From NCBI RefSeq assembly GCF_001866655.1, contig NZ_MLYR01000067.1:1-33710 (forward strand): DNA of 33,710 bases, given 5' to 3'. The notes beneath the pieces were generated by a model that did no database searches, was not told the DNA's origin, and saw only the letters and a program-made list of their open reading frames with translations. Source of the stretch: Bacillus sp. MUM 116 (lineage in GTDB: Bacteria > Bacillota > Bacilli > Bacillales > Cytobacillaceae). The position numbers were made by a program, and so were the translations under genes. Positions 1-7,134 of this stretch are shown here, piece after piece. Every line of letters begins with the position of its first letter. Position 1 is the first letter of the stretch.

Positions 1-80
1 TAAGAACATTTGCGAAAATTGCCTAGAAACTTAAGTAAATGACCCTTATTAAGGTCCAAAAGCAACAAAGTTTACGAAAA

Positions 81-104
81 GAGCCTTATTTAATGATAAG
101 GCTC
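81..104 (-). terminator. Terminator overlapping the end of yqkB
   Basis: GAGCCTTAT (81-89) and ATAAGGCTC (96-104) form a perfect 9-bp stem with a 6-nt loop. On the minus strand it is followed by TTTTCGT. The yqkB stop codon (86-88) lies inside the stem, so the last codons of the gene also encode its terminator. Confidence 0.75.
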
Positions 105-406
105 ATGCGTCCGTTTAGGATTTGCTGCGGACTTTTTAATTGAAAGCAATTTGATTCATTTGAAAAATCAATTTTCATTTCTTCATCAAAGAAAACGGCT
201 TTTGCTTTTTCGATATACACTGGTATGACATTTGTTTCAATTTTGATATCCGTATTTTCTAATTCGGATACAAACCATAATGCTACTACACCATTTACGG
301 CACAGCCACAGCCGTCTGTATCGTATTTTAATTTTAAATAACCCGCTTGGCCTTCTGTTCTGCTATTTATTTTTTCGGCAGCCGCTGCTGTAATTTCTAT
401 TTTCAT
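86..406 (-). CDS. yqkB: HesB/IscA-like Fe-S biogenesis family protein, YqkB type
   Basis: 106-residue protein of the HesB/IscA-like fold family. It resembles B. subtilis YqkB, including the segment KLKYDTDGCGCAVNGV near residues 25-40, where a CGC motif carries the family's cysteines. A third cysteine near residue 87 is separate. The start ATG at 406 follows a GGGGG ribosome binding site about 9 nt away. A divergent CDGSH Fe-S gene starts about 120 bp away, so both neighbours are Fe-S proteins. Its position beside uvrX and yolD matches the B. subtilis yqjW-yqkB order. The exact role (cluster scaffold, carrier or binding protein) is not known from sequence; family assignment is fairly sure. 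Confidence 0.8.
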   Translation of the reverse strand: MKIEITAAAAEKINSRTEGQAGYLKLKYDTDGCGCAVNGVVALWFVSELENTDIKIETNVIPVYIEKAKAVFFDEEMKIDFSNESNCFQLKSPQQILNGRMSLIIK

Positions 407-428
407 GTTTAAAAGCCCCCTTTATTGT

Positions 429-450
429 CATATGATGATTGTATCATATG
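429..450. promoter_or_regulatory. Perfect dyad between divergent Fe-S genes
   Basis: CATATGAT (429-436), six bases, ATCATATG (443-450): a perfect 8-bp inverted repeat in the 116-bp gap between yqkB and the CDGSH gene. It lies 23 bp upstream of the yqkB start. It could be an operator, or simply an AT-rich -10 region readable on both strands. No regulator is recognised. Confidence 0.35.
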
Positions 451-522
451 TTTTTTGAAGCTCTTATTTTTCTGCTTAAAGCTTCTCAGCCTATAAAAAT
501 AGTATTTAGGGAGTGTTGGGAT

Positions 523-729
523 ATGTCAAAAGTTCAAATTAAAGTAAATGACAATGGATCTTACCGAATTACAGGCGATGTCGAATTAATCGACGGCGAG
601 GGAAATGTTTATACTACAAAGCCATCTTTCTCTCTTTGCCGTTGCGGATTATCGAAAAATAAACCTTTTTGTGACGGGTCGCATAAAGGAAATTTCGAGT
701 CTCAAGTCCGGGTCCCTAAAGAGGATTAG
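523..729 (+). CDS. CDGSH iron-sulfur domain protein
   Basis: 68-residue protein that is essentially one CDGSH domain. The cluster-binding signature CRCGLSKNKPFCDGSHKG lies near residues 43-60 and supplies three Cys and one His, the usual ligands of a [2Fe-2S] cluster in this family. A longer reading from 439 is possible, but the ATG at 523 has the ribosome binding site (GGGAG at 510-514) and begins where the family homology begins. Single-domain CDGSH proteins are small soluble redox or cluster-transfer proteins; the partner is unknown. It is monocistronic, with a strong terminator directly behind it. Confidence 0.85.
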   Translation: MSKVQIKVNDNGSYRITGDVELIDGEGNVYTTKPSFSLCRCGLSKNKPFCDGSHKGNFESQVRVPKED

Positions 730-737
730 GCTCCTTA

Positions 738-764
738 GAGCGGTTGTTCATCAACCGCTCTTTT
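738..764 (+). terminator. Terminator after the CDGSH gene
   Basis: GAGCGGTTG (738-746), loop TTCAT, CAACCGCTC (752-760), then TTTT: a perfect 9-bp stem with a T-run, placed 9 bases after the stop codon. Confidence 0.9.
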
Positions 765-777
765 AAATTTCACAAGA

Positions 778-1113
778 TTACACATCAGTCATCCGAATAT
801 CGGCAATTTCACGAATCGGGATACGATGAATGTCTTCAAATCGATCGACGATATGGAGTTTTTGGGTTATTTCGTCCCAGTAGTGGATTTTTCCGATGAC
901 GATTTCGTAGTTACGATTCCGATAATGGGTAATCGTGACAAATTGGTCAAACTCAATCGCCTCCAGTAAAATTTCATTCATTAACTCAAGCTGCTGCTCA
1001 TCCATTTCTTTTCTATTTTCATAACCGTCCTCCTTTACCCAATCCCTTAACAACTTAACATGTTCGGGGAGCATCATCGACGTCCATTTGATTCTTCCGC
1101 GGTCACGAATCAT
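778..1113 (-). CDS. yqjX: YolD-like protein (YqjX)
   Basis: 111-residue YolD-like protein, opening MIRDRGRIKWTSMMLPEHV, the typical YolD-family start ("RGxIKWxxMMLPEHV"). YolD-like proteins are nearly always encoded next to a UvrX/ImuB-type Y-family polymerase, and some are proposed accessory factors of it. Here the gene begins 37 bp after uvrX on the same strand, with the site AGGAG 6 nt before ATG 1113. It is probably co-transcribed with uvrX from the SOS promoter. Biochemical function is not established by the sequence. Confidence 0.85.
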   Translation of the reverse strand: MIRDRGRIKWTSMMLPEHVKLLRDWVKEDGYENRKEMDEQQLELMNEILLEAIEFDQFVTITHYRNRNYEIVIGKIHYWDEITQKLHIVDRFEDIHRIPIREIADIRMTDV

Positions 1114-1149
1114 CCGCCACTCCTTCTTTCATAAATAATTGCTTTAATT

Positions 1150-2409
1150 TTACATTTTATGCCCGCCGACGAGTGTGGCTCGATGCTTTGCGGTTCCTGC
1201 AGTTGTATAAGAAACAGCGCGCAATAAAGAACCGGCTCCAAAACGGCTGCGAATAGAGTCGACTACATACCCCAGGTCCCGCTTCTTGTATGCATTCATA
1301 TCAAACAAATCAAGCTGGAGGTCCTTGTCATCAACAATATTGCCGAGTGCAAGCGAAATTTGCCTTACAGTTTTGCCATTATAGTGCTCGTGAAACAATT
1401 CAAGACAAACCCGGTAAAGCTCCATCGTCACATTTGTCGGCTGTGCAATCGTCCTTGAGCGGTGGAATCCCCCTCCAAATTCATCCTGGCTGTAACCAAT
1501 TCCAAGACTAATCGTTCTCCCGGCCTTTCGATGCGTTCTTGTCCTTCGTGCCACTTCCTCACACATTTCTAAAATGACGTGCTTGATTTCCTCCTCCTCT
1601 TTATAATCCCTTAAAAGAATTTGACTTTTTCCAAAGCTGATTTGGCCTTCGACAATCGGCGCACCCAACTCGGAAAGATCAATCCCCCAGGCGTGATAGT
1701 AAAGCTGATTGCCCATAATCCCGAATTTCTTTTCTAACTTTTCCAAGTCATATCGGGCCAGTTGTCCGACTGTAAAAATGCCCATCCCATTTAACGTTTT
1801 TTCAACCCTTCTGCCAATCCCCCACATTTCTCTAAGCGGTGACACCCTCCATAACTTTGCCTGAACATCTTCATATGCCCATTCAGCAATCCCCTTTTTC
1901 TTTGCATCCAAATCAAGACAAAGCTTCGCCATTAACATATTTGGTCCAATCCCGATTGCACATGGCAGCTGAAACTCCCGCTCAATATCGCTCTTTATTT
2001 TTTGGGCAATCGTATGGGCATCCCCCCAAAGATGGACTGCACCATCCACTTTTATAAAGCTTTCATCGACGCTATACGTATGAATCGCTTCCTTTGGAAC
2101 ATAACGATTGAAAACATTGCTAATCTCTGTGGAAATTCGTAAATAAGTGGCCATTCTCGGCTCGACTACTTGAATGCGCGAATCATTGGGAATCTCGAAC
2201 AGCCTGGAGCCGGTTTTAATGCCAAATTCCTTTTTCACCCTTGGTGAGGCGGCAAGGATGACACTCCCCTGCCGATCATGATTGCCTGCTACAACCAAAT
2301 AGCACGAAAGCGGATCTAGACCGAGCATAACAGCCGAACAGCTGGCATAGAAGCTTTTCATGTCCACACATAAAATTTTATTTTGCGGTGCTGTGCTGTA
2401 ATCGACCAT
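1150..2409 (-). CDS. uvrX: Y-family DNA polymerase UvrX (YqjW), SOS translesion synthesis
   Basis: 419-residue Y-family polymerase of the UvrX / ImuB-like branch. The first catalytic motif is VDMKSFYASC (Asp16) and the second is YSVDES (Asp115-Glu116). Helix-hairpin-helix and little-finger regions follow (about 180-360). Near residue 365 is QLDLF, a beta-clamp binding motif. The start ATG at 2409 follows GGAGGGAAGAGT. Two LexA-box-like sites lie upstream at 2435-2487, as expected for a damage-induced gene. It leads the uvrX-yqjX pair. A second Y-family polymerase (dinB) is at 20580-21857; the lack of SOS boxes there suggests the two are controlled differently. Confidence 0.92.
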   Translation of the reverse strand: MVDYSTAPQNKILCVDMKSFYASCSAVMLGLDPLSCYLVVAGNHDRQGSVILAASPRVKKEFGIKTGSRLFEIPNDSRIQVVEPRMATYLRISTEISNVFNRYVPKEAIHTYSVDESFIKVDGAVHLWGDAHTIAQKIKSDIEREFQLPCAIGIGPNMLMAKLCLDLDAKKKGIAEWAYEDVQAKLWRVSPLREMWGIGRRVEKTLNGMGIFTVGQLARYDLEKLEKKFGIMGNQLYYHAWGIDLSELGAPIVEGQISFGKSQILLRDYKEEEEIKHVILEMCEEVARRTRTHRKAGRTISLGIGYSQDEFGGGFHRSRTIAQPTNVTMELYRVCLELFHEHYNGKTVRQISLALGNIVDDKDLQLDLFDMNAYKKRDLGYVVDSIRSRFGAGSLLRAVSYTTAGTAKHRATLVGGHKM

Positions 2410-2434
2410 ACTCTTCCCTCCACGGATCGAAATA

Positions 2435-2448
2435 CGAACATCAGTTCC
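2435..2448 (-). promoter_or_regulatory. LexA (DinR) box-like site 1
   Basis: CGAACATCAGTTCC matches the Bacillus SOS box form CGAAC-N4-GTTC, 26 bp upstream of the uvrX start. Confidence 0.6.
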
Positions 2449-2473
2449 TTTATAGTATATTCTATATAGTAAG

Positions 2474-2487
2474 CGAATATGCGTTCG
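2474..2487 (-). promoter_or_regulatory. LexA (DinR) box-like site 2
   Basis: CGAATATGCGTTCG has one mismatch to the symmetric CGAAC-N4-GTTCG box. It lies about 65 bp upstream of uvrX and 26 bp from site 1, in the uvrX / yqzJ divergent region. Confidence 0.7.
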
Positions 2488-2540
2488 TATTCAATGGGAA
2501 TTTAATGACAATTTTCCAATGTGGAGACGGAAAAAAACAG

Positions 2541-2546
2541 TATAAT
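2541..2546 (+). promoter_or_regulatory. Possible -10 element of yqzJ
   Basis: A perfect TATAAT lies 19 bp before the first yqzJ start candidate (2560). No good -35 is seen at 16-18 bp. If used, the transcript would start near 2553, right at the ribosome binding site, giving a very short leader. Confidence 0.35.
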
Positions 2547-2565
2547 GGAATTGAGGTGTATGACC

Positions 2566-2760
2566 GTGGACAAAAAACTGGTAATTAAAATGATTAGAAA
2601 TTGTTTTAAACAGTACAATGCAGAAGCTGATTCATTGCCAATGAGTGACAAGGAATTAGAGAAGCTTTATTATCAGGTTCTACAGACGAAAACCCTTGAA
2701 CCTGAGGCGGATTTGTATGAGGTAATAAATGATACAGTGTATGAATTTTTAACAGGGTAA
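2566..2760 (+). CDS. yqzJ: YqzJ-like small protein
   Basis: About 64 residues, soluble, predicted helical, with an acidic middle (residues 17-50). It resembles B. subtilis YqzJ and has the same place between uvrX (yqjW) and yqjQ. Two starts are possible: ATG at 2560 and GTG at 2566. GAGGTG at 2553-2558 sits only 1 nt from the ATG but 7 nt from the GTG, so the GTG is chosen. Function unknown. A bidirectional terminator follows directly. The gene is divergent from uvrX, so the SOS boxes at 2435-2487 could touch its expression, but they lie about 70 bp or more upstream. Confidence 0.65.
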   Translation: MDKKLVIKMIRNCFKQYNAEADSLPMSDKELEKLYYQVLQTKTLEPEADLYEVINDTVYEFLTG

Positions 2761-2765
2761 AAAAG

Positions 2766-2791
2766 AAAAACCGCTGAAAGCAGCGGTTTTT
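2766..2791. terminator. Bidirectional terminator between yqzJ and yqjQ
   Basis: AAAAACCGCTG (2766-2776), loop AAAG, CAGCGGTTTTT (2781-2791): a perfect 11-bp stem flanked by A and T runs. It serves yqzJ (+) and overlaps the yqjQ stop codon (-). Confidence 0.88.
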
Positions 2792-3587
2792 ATTTTTGAT
2801 TAAACGCCTTTTTCCCAAGTCGTTCAAACAGGCTTGGAAAAAGAACATAAACGACACTGCCCATGTTCATCCATCGCGGCAGATTAATCTCTCTCGTTTT
2901 CGTCAGCATACTATTGACGACTTTCTCGGCAACGTACTCCGGCTTAAGCATGAATCGCTGAACATTTTTCACATAGGTCCCTTTTTCGTCAGCGATGTTA
3001 AAAAAGTTAGTCGCTATTGGCCCGGGGTTCACGGAGGTTACATGAACATTGTAGTCTGCCAATTCCATCCGCAGTGAATTGGTATAACCAAGAACAGCAT
3101 GCTTCGTTGCCGAATAGACACTTGATTTAGGTGTGGCAATTTTTCCGGCTTGAGAGGCAATATTGATAATATGACCAAAGCGCCGTTCGCGCATTTTGGG
3201 CAGCACCATATTTGTGCAGGCCATTAACCCGACTACATTAACTTCAAACATCCCCTTGATTTCATCAATTGTCGCTTCATGGGCCTCACGAAAAATTCCA
3301 AAACCGGCATTATTCACCAGGATATCGACAGTAGCAATTTCCACAAAAATCCGTTGAAAAACTTCTTGAACTTTATCGGTATCAGACACATCGAGCTGAA
3401 AAATATCCACCTTGATATTGTGTTTCTTCTGTAACTCACTTTGCAACTGCTTTAGCTTTCCGATGCTTCTTGCCAAAAGGACAAGATTGGCCCCGCTTGC
3501 TGCAGACAGCTTGGCAATCTCCGCACCGATCCCACCTGAAGCTCCCGTGATGACAATATTTTTTCCCTTCAAATGGTCTCTAACCAA
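2790..3587 (-). CDS. yqjQ: Short-chain dehydrogenase/reductase YqjQ
   Basis: 265-residue classical SDR. It shows the cofactor motif TGASGGIG (residues 14-21), NNAG (92-95), and the catalytic Ser145, Tyr158 and Lys162 (YSATK). The C-terminal 30 residues are hydrophobic enough for a membrane-associated tail. The start is TTG at 3587, preceded by GAGGTGATCAG. That ribosome binding site overlaps the yqjP stop codon (3597-3599), so the two genes are probably translationally coupled. The substrate cannot be told; YqjQ-type SDRs are broadly annotated as NAD(P)-dependent oxidoreductases. Confidence 0.88.
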   Translation of the reverse strand: MVRDHLKGKNIVITGASGGIGAEIAKLSAASGANLVLLARSIGKLKQLQSELQKKHNIKVDIFQLDVSDTDKVQEVFQRIFVEIATVDILVNNAGFGIFREAHEATIDEIKGMFEVNVVGLMACTNMVLPKMRERRFGHIINIASQAGKIATPKSSVYSATKHAVLGYTNSLRMELADYNVHVTSVNPGPIATNFFNIADEKGTYVKNVQRFMLKPEYVAEKVVNSMLTKTREINLPRWMNMGSVVYVLFPSLFERLGKKAFNQK

Positions 3588-3596
3588 CTGATCACC

Positions 3597-4556
3597 TCAT
3601 CTGGCCTGAAAAAGAACAGGCTTTGTTTCTTTATTAGTAATTTCACCGATGGAGGATAAATAGTCAAGCTGCCCAACCGTTTCCGATATCGTTAACATGA
3701 GCTCACGTTGATAGACAGATGGAAAAAGCCGTTTGCAAATTTCAAAAACACTTAACTGTTCTTCCCGCAGCCAGTTGAGGACGGTTATAGCCCGCTCATG
3801 CTGACGGGTAAGCCTTTTTTCAATGAGCTCTTTTAATTCGTAAACCTCTTCCCCATGCCCGGTGTACACAACAGAAATCGGGTAAGATAATAATTTTTTC
3901 ATCGATTCATTATGCTGCAAGAGCGGCTTTGGTCTTTCGGTTTCGCCAGGTGCAGGCGGCTCAAGCAGCGGATTTGGTGAGATATGGGCTAAAATAAGAT
4001 CCCCTCCAATTAAAACGCCGTCTTTTTCACGGAAAAGAACAATATGACCTTGAGCATGCCCGAAGGTTTCAATAACTTTCCAATCGCTAAGCCCTGGAGG
4101 TGTCATCCCTTCCTGCAGGTGCCCGGTCAGTGAACGGTTACATGAATACTTCAATGTTTTTCGCAAATTCTCAAGAGATGGTAAGTATTCTTTTGGCAGC
4201 CCAAATTGATAAAACAGTTCAGTGAAAAATTCCTCCTGCACTTGAAAAAATTCTTTAGTTGGATGAATCCATCTTTCATTTAGCGGGTGGCCAAGAATTT
4301 CAATCGAATCAGATAAAAAATCAAGCATGCCGACATGGTCGGGATGATGGTGGGTTAGAATAACCTGTTCAATATCATCAGGGCTTACATGTAAATCAGC
4401 CATTTGTTTTTTTAGCGAATTCCAGCATTCTTTCGTTTTTACCCCTGCATCAATAAGCGTTAGCCGCTCTCCTTTAATCAAATAAACATTTACATCTCCG
4501 ACCGCAAAAGGAGTCGGCAGCGTAATTTTAGCAACTCCATCTTTCCACTCCGTCAT
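3597..4556 (-). CDS. yqjP: Metallo-beta-lactamase fold hydrolase YqjP
   Basis: 319-residue MBL-fold hydrolase. The metal-binding HxHxDH is at His69, His71, Asp73 and His74 (THHHPDH). Further ligands are suggested by GHAQGH (about 166-171), GGDLIL (about 180-185) and YTGHGEEV (about 235-242). The C-terminal about 65 residues form a helical, winged-helix-like tail seen in lactamase-B2/glyoxalase-type relatives. The start ATG at 4556 follows AAGGGGG. It is the first gene of a two-gene unit with yqjQ. The substrate is unknown (possibly a thioester or lactone). Confidence 0.85.
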   Translation of the reverse strand: MTEWKDGVAKITLPTPFAVGDVNVYLIKGERLTLIDAGVKTKECWNSLKKQMADLHVSPDDIEQVILTHHHPDHVGMLDFLSDSIEILGHPLNERWIHPTKEFFQVQEEFFTELFYQFGLPKEYLPSLENLRKTLKYSCNRSLTGHLQEGMTPPGLSDWKVIETFGHAQGHIVLFREKDGVLIGGDLILAHISPNPLLEPPAPGETERPKPLLQHNESMKKLLSYPISVVYTGHGEEVYELKELIEKRLTRQHERAITVLNWLREEQLSVFEICKRLFPSVYQRELMLTISETVGQLDYLSSIGEITNKETKPVLFQAR

Positions 4557-4619
4557 TTTAAAACCCCCTTATATTATAGTTATATAGATTTCCGAATAAA
4601 AAATATAATTATAAAATAA

Positions 4620-4648
4620 AGTGTAGCGATTTTTTCAGAAAATGTCAT
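4620..4648 (-). promoter_or_regulatory. Candidate promoter of yqjP-yqjQ
   Basis: On the minus strand, ATGACA (4643-4648) and TACACT (4620-4625) are separated by 17 bp, a fair SigA promoter 64 bp upstream of yqjP. Confidence 0.4.
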
Positions 4649-4699
4649 TATTTTCACATAACTTTTTAGAAAAAATAAAAAATTCATGCAATTAAACAC

Positions 4700-4729
4700 T
4701 TGACAGACAGGCTGTTTTTCCTTCATAAT
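4700..4729 (+). promoter_or_regulatory. Promoter of the proI T-box transcript
   Basis: Perfect -35 TTGACA (4700-4705), 18-bp spacer, -10 CATAAT (4724-4729). Transcription would start near 4736, just ahead of the T-box stem I. Confidence 0.75.
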
Positions 4730-4739
4730 CACAATTAAA

Positions 4740-4990
4740 ATTTGATTCGTTTAAAGCGATGAATAAGACCAGTAAATGAGAAATGGCGAAAGAGAGTGAA
4801 GCTCTAAAGGCTGAAAAGCTTCACCGCCCTCTTGATCATTGAACCTACCTTATGAGCTTTTAGGAAAACCTAACGCAAATCCGGCGTTATCGGAGTCGAG
4901 TGAACCCTAATTATTTTTCCATAGGGTCAATGAAGGTGGTACCACGGAAGATAGACCTTTCGTCCTTTACGGATGAAGGGTCTTTTTGTT
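4740..4990 (+). promoter_or_regulatory. T-box leader of proI (tRNA-Pro sensing)
   Basis: This fills the 466-bp gene-free gap before proI. The conserved T-box AAGGTGGTACCACG is at 4933-4946. The specifier-loop signature is AGTA (4770-4773) paired with GAACCTACC; the codon after GAA is CCT (4844-4846), a proline codon followed by A. The terminator stem is about 4953-4983 (AGACCTTTCGTCC / GGATGAAGGGTCT) with a long T-run. By T-box logic, uncharged tRNA-Pro would favour the antiterminator and switch proI on. Proline T-boxes on pro genes are established in Bacillus. Confidence 0.93.
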
Positions 4991-5022
4991 TTTTCACAAT
5001 AATTAAGAAGGAGGCGGAACAA

Positions 5023-5868
5023 ATGAAAAAAATGGCAGTAATTGGCGCAGGTTCGATGGCGGAAGCGTTCATTTCGGGGGTTCTGGAAAATGGGGTAATG
5101 GAAAGAGAAAATATTTGGGTAACAAATAATTCAAATAAGGAGAGACTGCAAAAGCTCCGCAATCGCTATGGAGTAAGTGCTTCTTACGATATGAGTGCTC
5201 TTTTTGCAGGAGCTGATATTGTGGTTTTAGCAATGAAGCCAAAGGATGCCGCAACCGCGATTACTAAGATTCGCGAATATTTAACAGAGCAAATGCTGGT
5301 GATTTCGGTTCTGGCCGGGGTTTCCATCAATACCATTGAGGTTTTGGCTAAAAAACCAATGGCGGTTGTAAGATCGATGCCAAACACGTCGGCAACGGTC
5401 GGATTATCCGCGACTGCCATTGCAGTCAATGAACGTGTATCCAATCAGCAAATGGAAATGACGAAAAAGCTTTTCAACACAGTTGGATTAACTACAATTG
5501 TTGAAGAGGAACATCTTGACGCTGTAACGGGTCTTTCAGGAAGCGGCCCAGCCTATATTTATTATCTGATTGAGGCAATGGAAAACAGTGCAGTAGAAAT
5601 CGGGTTAAATAAGGAAACGGCTCAGGAGCTAATTGTACAAACGTTAATCGGAGCCGCAGAAATGGTACGGAAGTCAATCAAACCGCCTGTACAACTGCGC
5701 AATGATGTAACAAGTCCAGGCGGAACGACAGAAGCCGGTATTCGGGTTCTTGAGGAAAATGGTGTGCAGCAGGCATTTATTGAGTGCATCAAGGCAGCCA
5801 CTGCCCAATCCAAAAAAATGGGGAAAGCACTAAGCGCTCAGCTGGAAACGGCAGAACAGCTGTTATAA
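5023..5868 (+). CDS. proI: Pyrroline-5-carboxylate reductase ProI
   Basis: 281 residues. It catalyses the last step of proline synthesis, NAD(P)H-dependent reduction of 1-pyrroline-5-carboxylate. An N-terminal Rossmann motif GAGSMAEAF (residues 8-16) and the family signature region TGLSGSGPAYIYYLIEAM plus DVTSPGGTTEAGI (about 165-245) are visible. The reading frame is open upstream to 4900, inside the T-box, but AGGAGGCGG directly precedes ATG 5023, which is the family start. Control is by the tRNA-Pro T-box leader upstream. No terminator is seen before the next gene. Confidence 0.96.
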   Translation: MKKMAVIGAGSMAEAFISGVLENGVMERENIWVTNNSNKERLQKLRNRYGVSASYDMSALFAGADIVVLAMKPKDAATAITKIREYLTEQMLVISVLAGVSINTIEVLAKKPMAVVRSMPNTSATVGLSATAIAVNERVSNQQMEMTKKLFNTVGLTTIVEEEHLDAVTGLSGSGPAYIYYLIEAMENSAVEIGLNKETAQELIVQTLIGAAEMVRKSIKPPVQLRNDVTSPGGTTEAGIRVLEENGVQQAFIECIKAATAQSKKMGKALSAQLETAEQLL

Positions 5869-5869
5869 A

Positions 5870-5897
5870 TTGGATGTTTCTCGACAGTTCTTATAAA
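5870..5897 (+). promoter_or_regulatory. Candidate promoter of the glycosyltransferase gene
   Basis: TTGGAT (5870-5875), 16-bp spacer, TATAAA (5892-5897). If real, the glycosyltransferase can be expressed apart from the proline-controlled proI transcript. Confidence 0.35.
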
Positions 5898-5927
5898 ATA
5901 TAAAAAAAGGACTGGGAAGTGTCATAC

Positions 5928-7067
5928 ATGTTAACCGCGTTACTTACATTGGGGATTCTTGTTTGGATAGCGTTTATCTTGGATGCCTGTATCGGTTTAA
6001 GAAAATTGGACTCTCTAGAAAATGAGACGGGTCTGGTAGACGGGCCGTTATTGACCGTCATAGTGGCAGCAAGAAATGAAGAAAAACAAATAATGTCAAG
6101 TATTCAAAGTCAATTGCAGCAAACCTATGAAAATGTTGAATGGATTTTGGTAGACGACCGTTCGACAGATGCCACTGGAAAAATCATGGATGGGCTGGCC
6201 GTCGAAGATCAACGAATAAAGGTCATCCATATACAACAATTACCGGAAGGCTGGCTTGGGAAAAACTATGCCTTATATACAGGTGCAAAACAGGCTTCCG
6301 GTAAATGGTTTTTGTTTACAGATGCAGATGTTCACTATGAAAAAGAAGCTTTCGCTAAAGCGCTTCATTACTTTGAAAGAAATGGACTTGACCATTTAAC
6401 CGCAGCACCGAATTTAAATGCCAATCGCTTTTGGCTTAAGTCATTTGTAGCATTTTTCATGTTTGGATTTTCCTATTTTAAACGGCCTTGGCAGGCGAAT
6501 AACCCCAAATCCAAAATTGGTACGGGAATTGGCGCCTTTAATCTTGTTTCTCAAAAGGCATATGAAGCGTTCGGCACACACGAACGGATTAAAATGCGGC
6601 CGGATGATGACCTTCAATTGGGAATGAAAATGAAAAAGGAAGGTTTTTCGCAAAGGATTGTCACCGCCCTTTATTTAATTGAGGTTGAATGGTATGGTAG
6701 TTTGAAGGAGGCATTCGTCGGGCTAGAAAAAAATACCTTTGCGGGGTTGAATTACCGTATCAGTATGGTGTTTTTAGCGATTTTCGGAATTCTTTTGACC
6801 CACTTCCTCCCCTTCTTTACCATTTTCTCGAGCAACCAAACGATTTCCCTTCTAAGCCTGGCAAATATTTTAACGAGCGGGATTCTTTATGTAATGGTGA
6901 TAAAGAGAATGACTTTATTTTCTCCTTCCCTATTTTTTGTTTTTCCAATCACTGCTTTATTGTTTAGTTATTCGATTATCCGAGCCAGCCTTTTAACTTT
7001 TAAGCGAGGCGGCATTGTTTGGAGAGGAACAAAGTATAAATTAAGTGAGCTAAGGGAAAACGACTAA
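5928..7067 (+). CDS. Family 2 glycosyltransferase, membrane-anchored
   Basis: 379 residues. An N-terminal membrane helix is followed by a GT-A domain with TVIVAARNEE, VDDRSTDAT and the metal-binding FTDADVH. The acceptor-side motif RPDDDLQLGMKM is next, and then three to four C-terminal membrane helices (about 285-370). The layout resembles the CrtQ / hopanoid-associated glycosyltransferase group, so a lipid or carotenoid-like acceptor is likely, but the substrate is not readable. ATG at 5928 has GGGAAG 8 nt upstream; a GTG at 5919 would lack that spacing. It follows proI by 59 bp but is not part of the B. subtilis order as I know it. Confidence 0.8.
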   Translation: MLTALLTLGILVWIAFILDACIGLRKLDSLENETGLVDGPLLTVIVAARNEEKQIMSSIQSQLQQTYENVEWILVDDRSTDATGKIMDGLAVEDQRIKVIHIQQLPEGWLGKNYALYTGAKQASGKWFLFTDADVHYEKEAFAKALHYFERNGLDHLTAAPNLNANRFWLKSFVAFFMFGFSYFKRPWQANNPKSKIGTGIGAFNLVSQKAYEAFGTHERIKMRPDDDLQLGMKMKKEGFSQRIVTALYLIEVEWYGSLKEAFVGLEKNTFAGLNYRISMVFLAIFGILLTHFLPFFTIFSSNQTISLLSLANILTSGILYVMVIKRMTLFSPSLFFVFPITALLFSYSIIRASLLTFKRGGIVWRGTKYKLSELREND

Positions 7068-7075
7068 TTAAATAA

Positions 7076-7112
7076 AAAAGTGGATTCGATGAAACCATTC
7101 GAATCCACTTTT
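7076..7112 (+). terminator. Terminator after the glycosyltransferase
   Basis: AAAAGTGGATTCGA (7076-7089) and TCGAATCCACTTTT (7099-7112) form a perfect 14-bp stem. It lies between convergent genes and can act for both. Confidence 0.88.
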
Positions 7113-7134
7113 AAAAGACATATATGGCTACTGT

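Noticed and set aside
738..750. GAGCGGTTGTTCA shared with the motif at 25287
   Set aside because: It is the arm of a terminator; 13-mers repeat by chance in a window of this size.
4900..5022. N-terminal extension of ProI from an upstream GTG
   Set aside because: It would run through the T-box and its terminator; ATG 5023 has AGGAGG and the family start.
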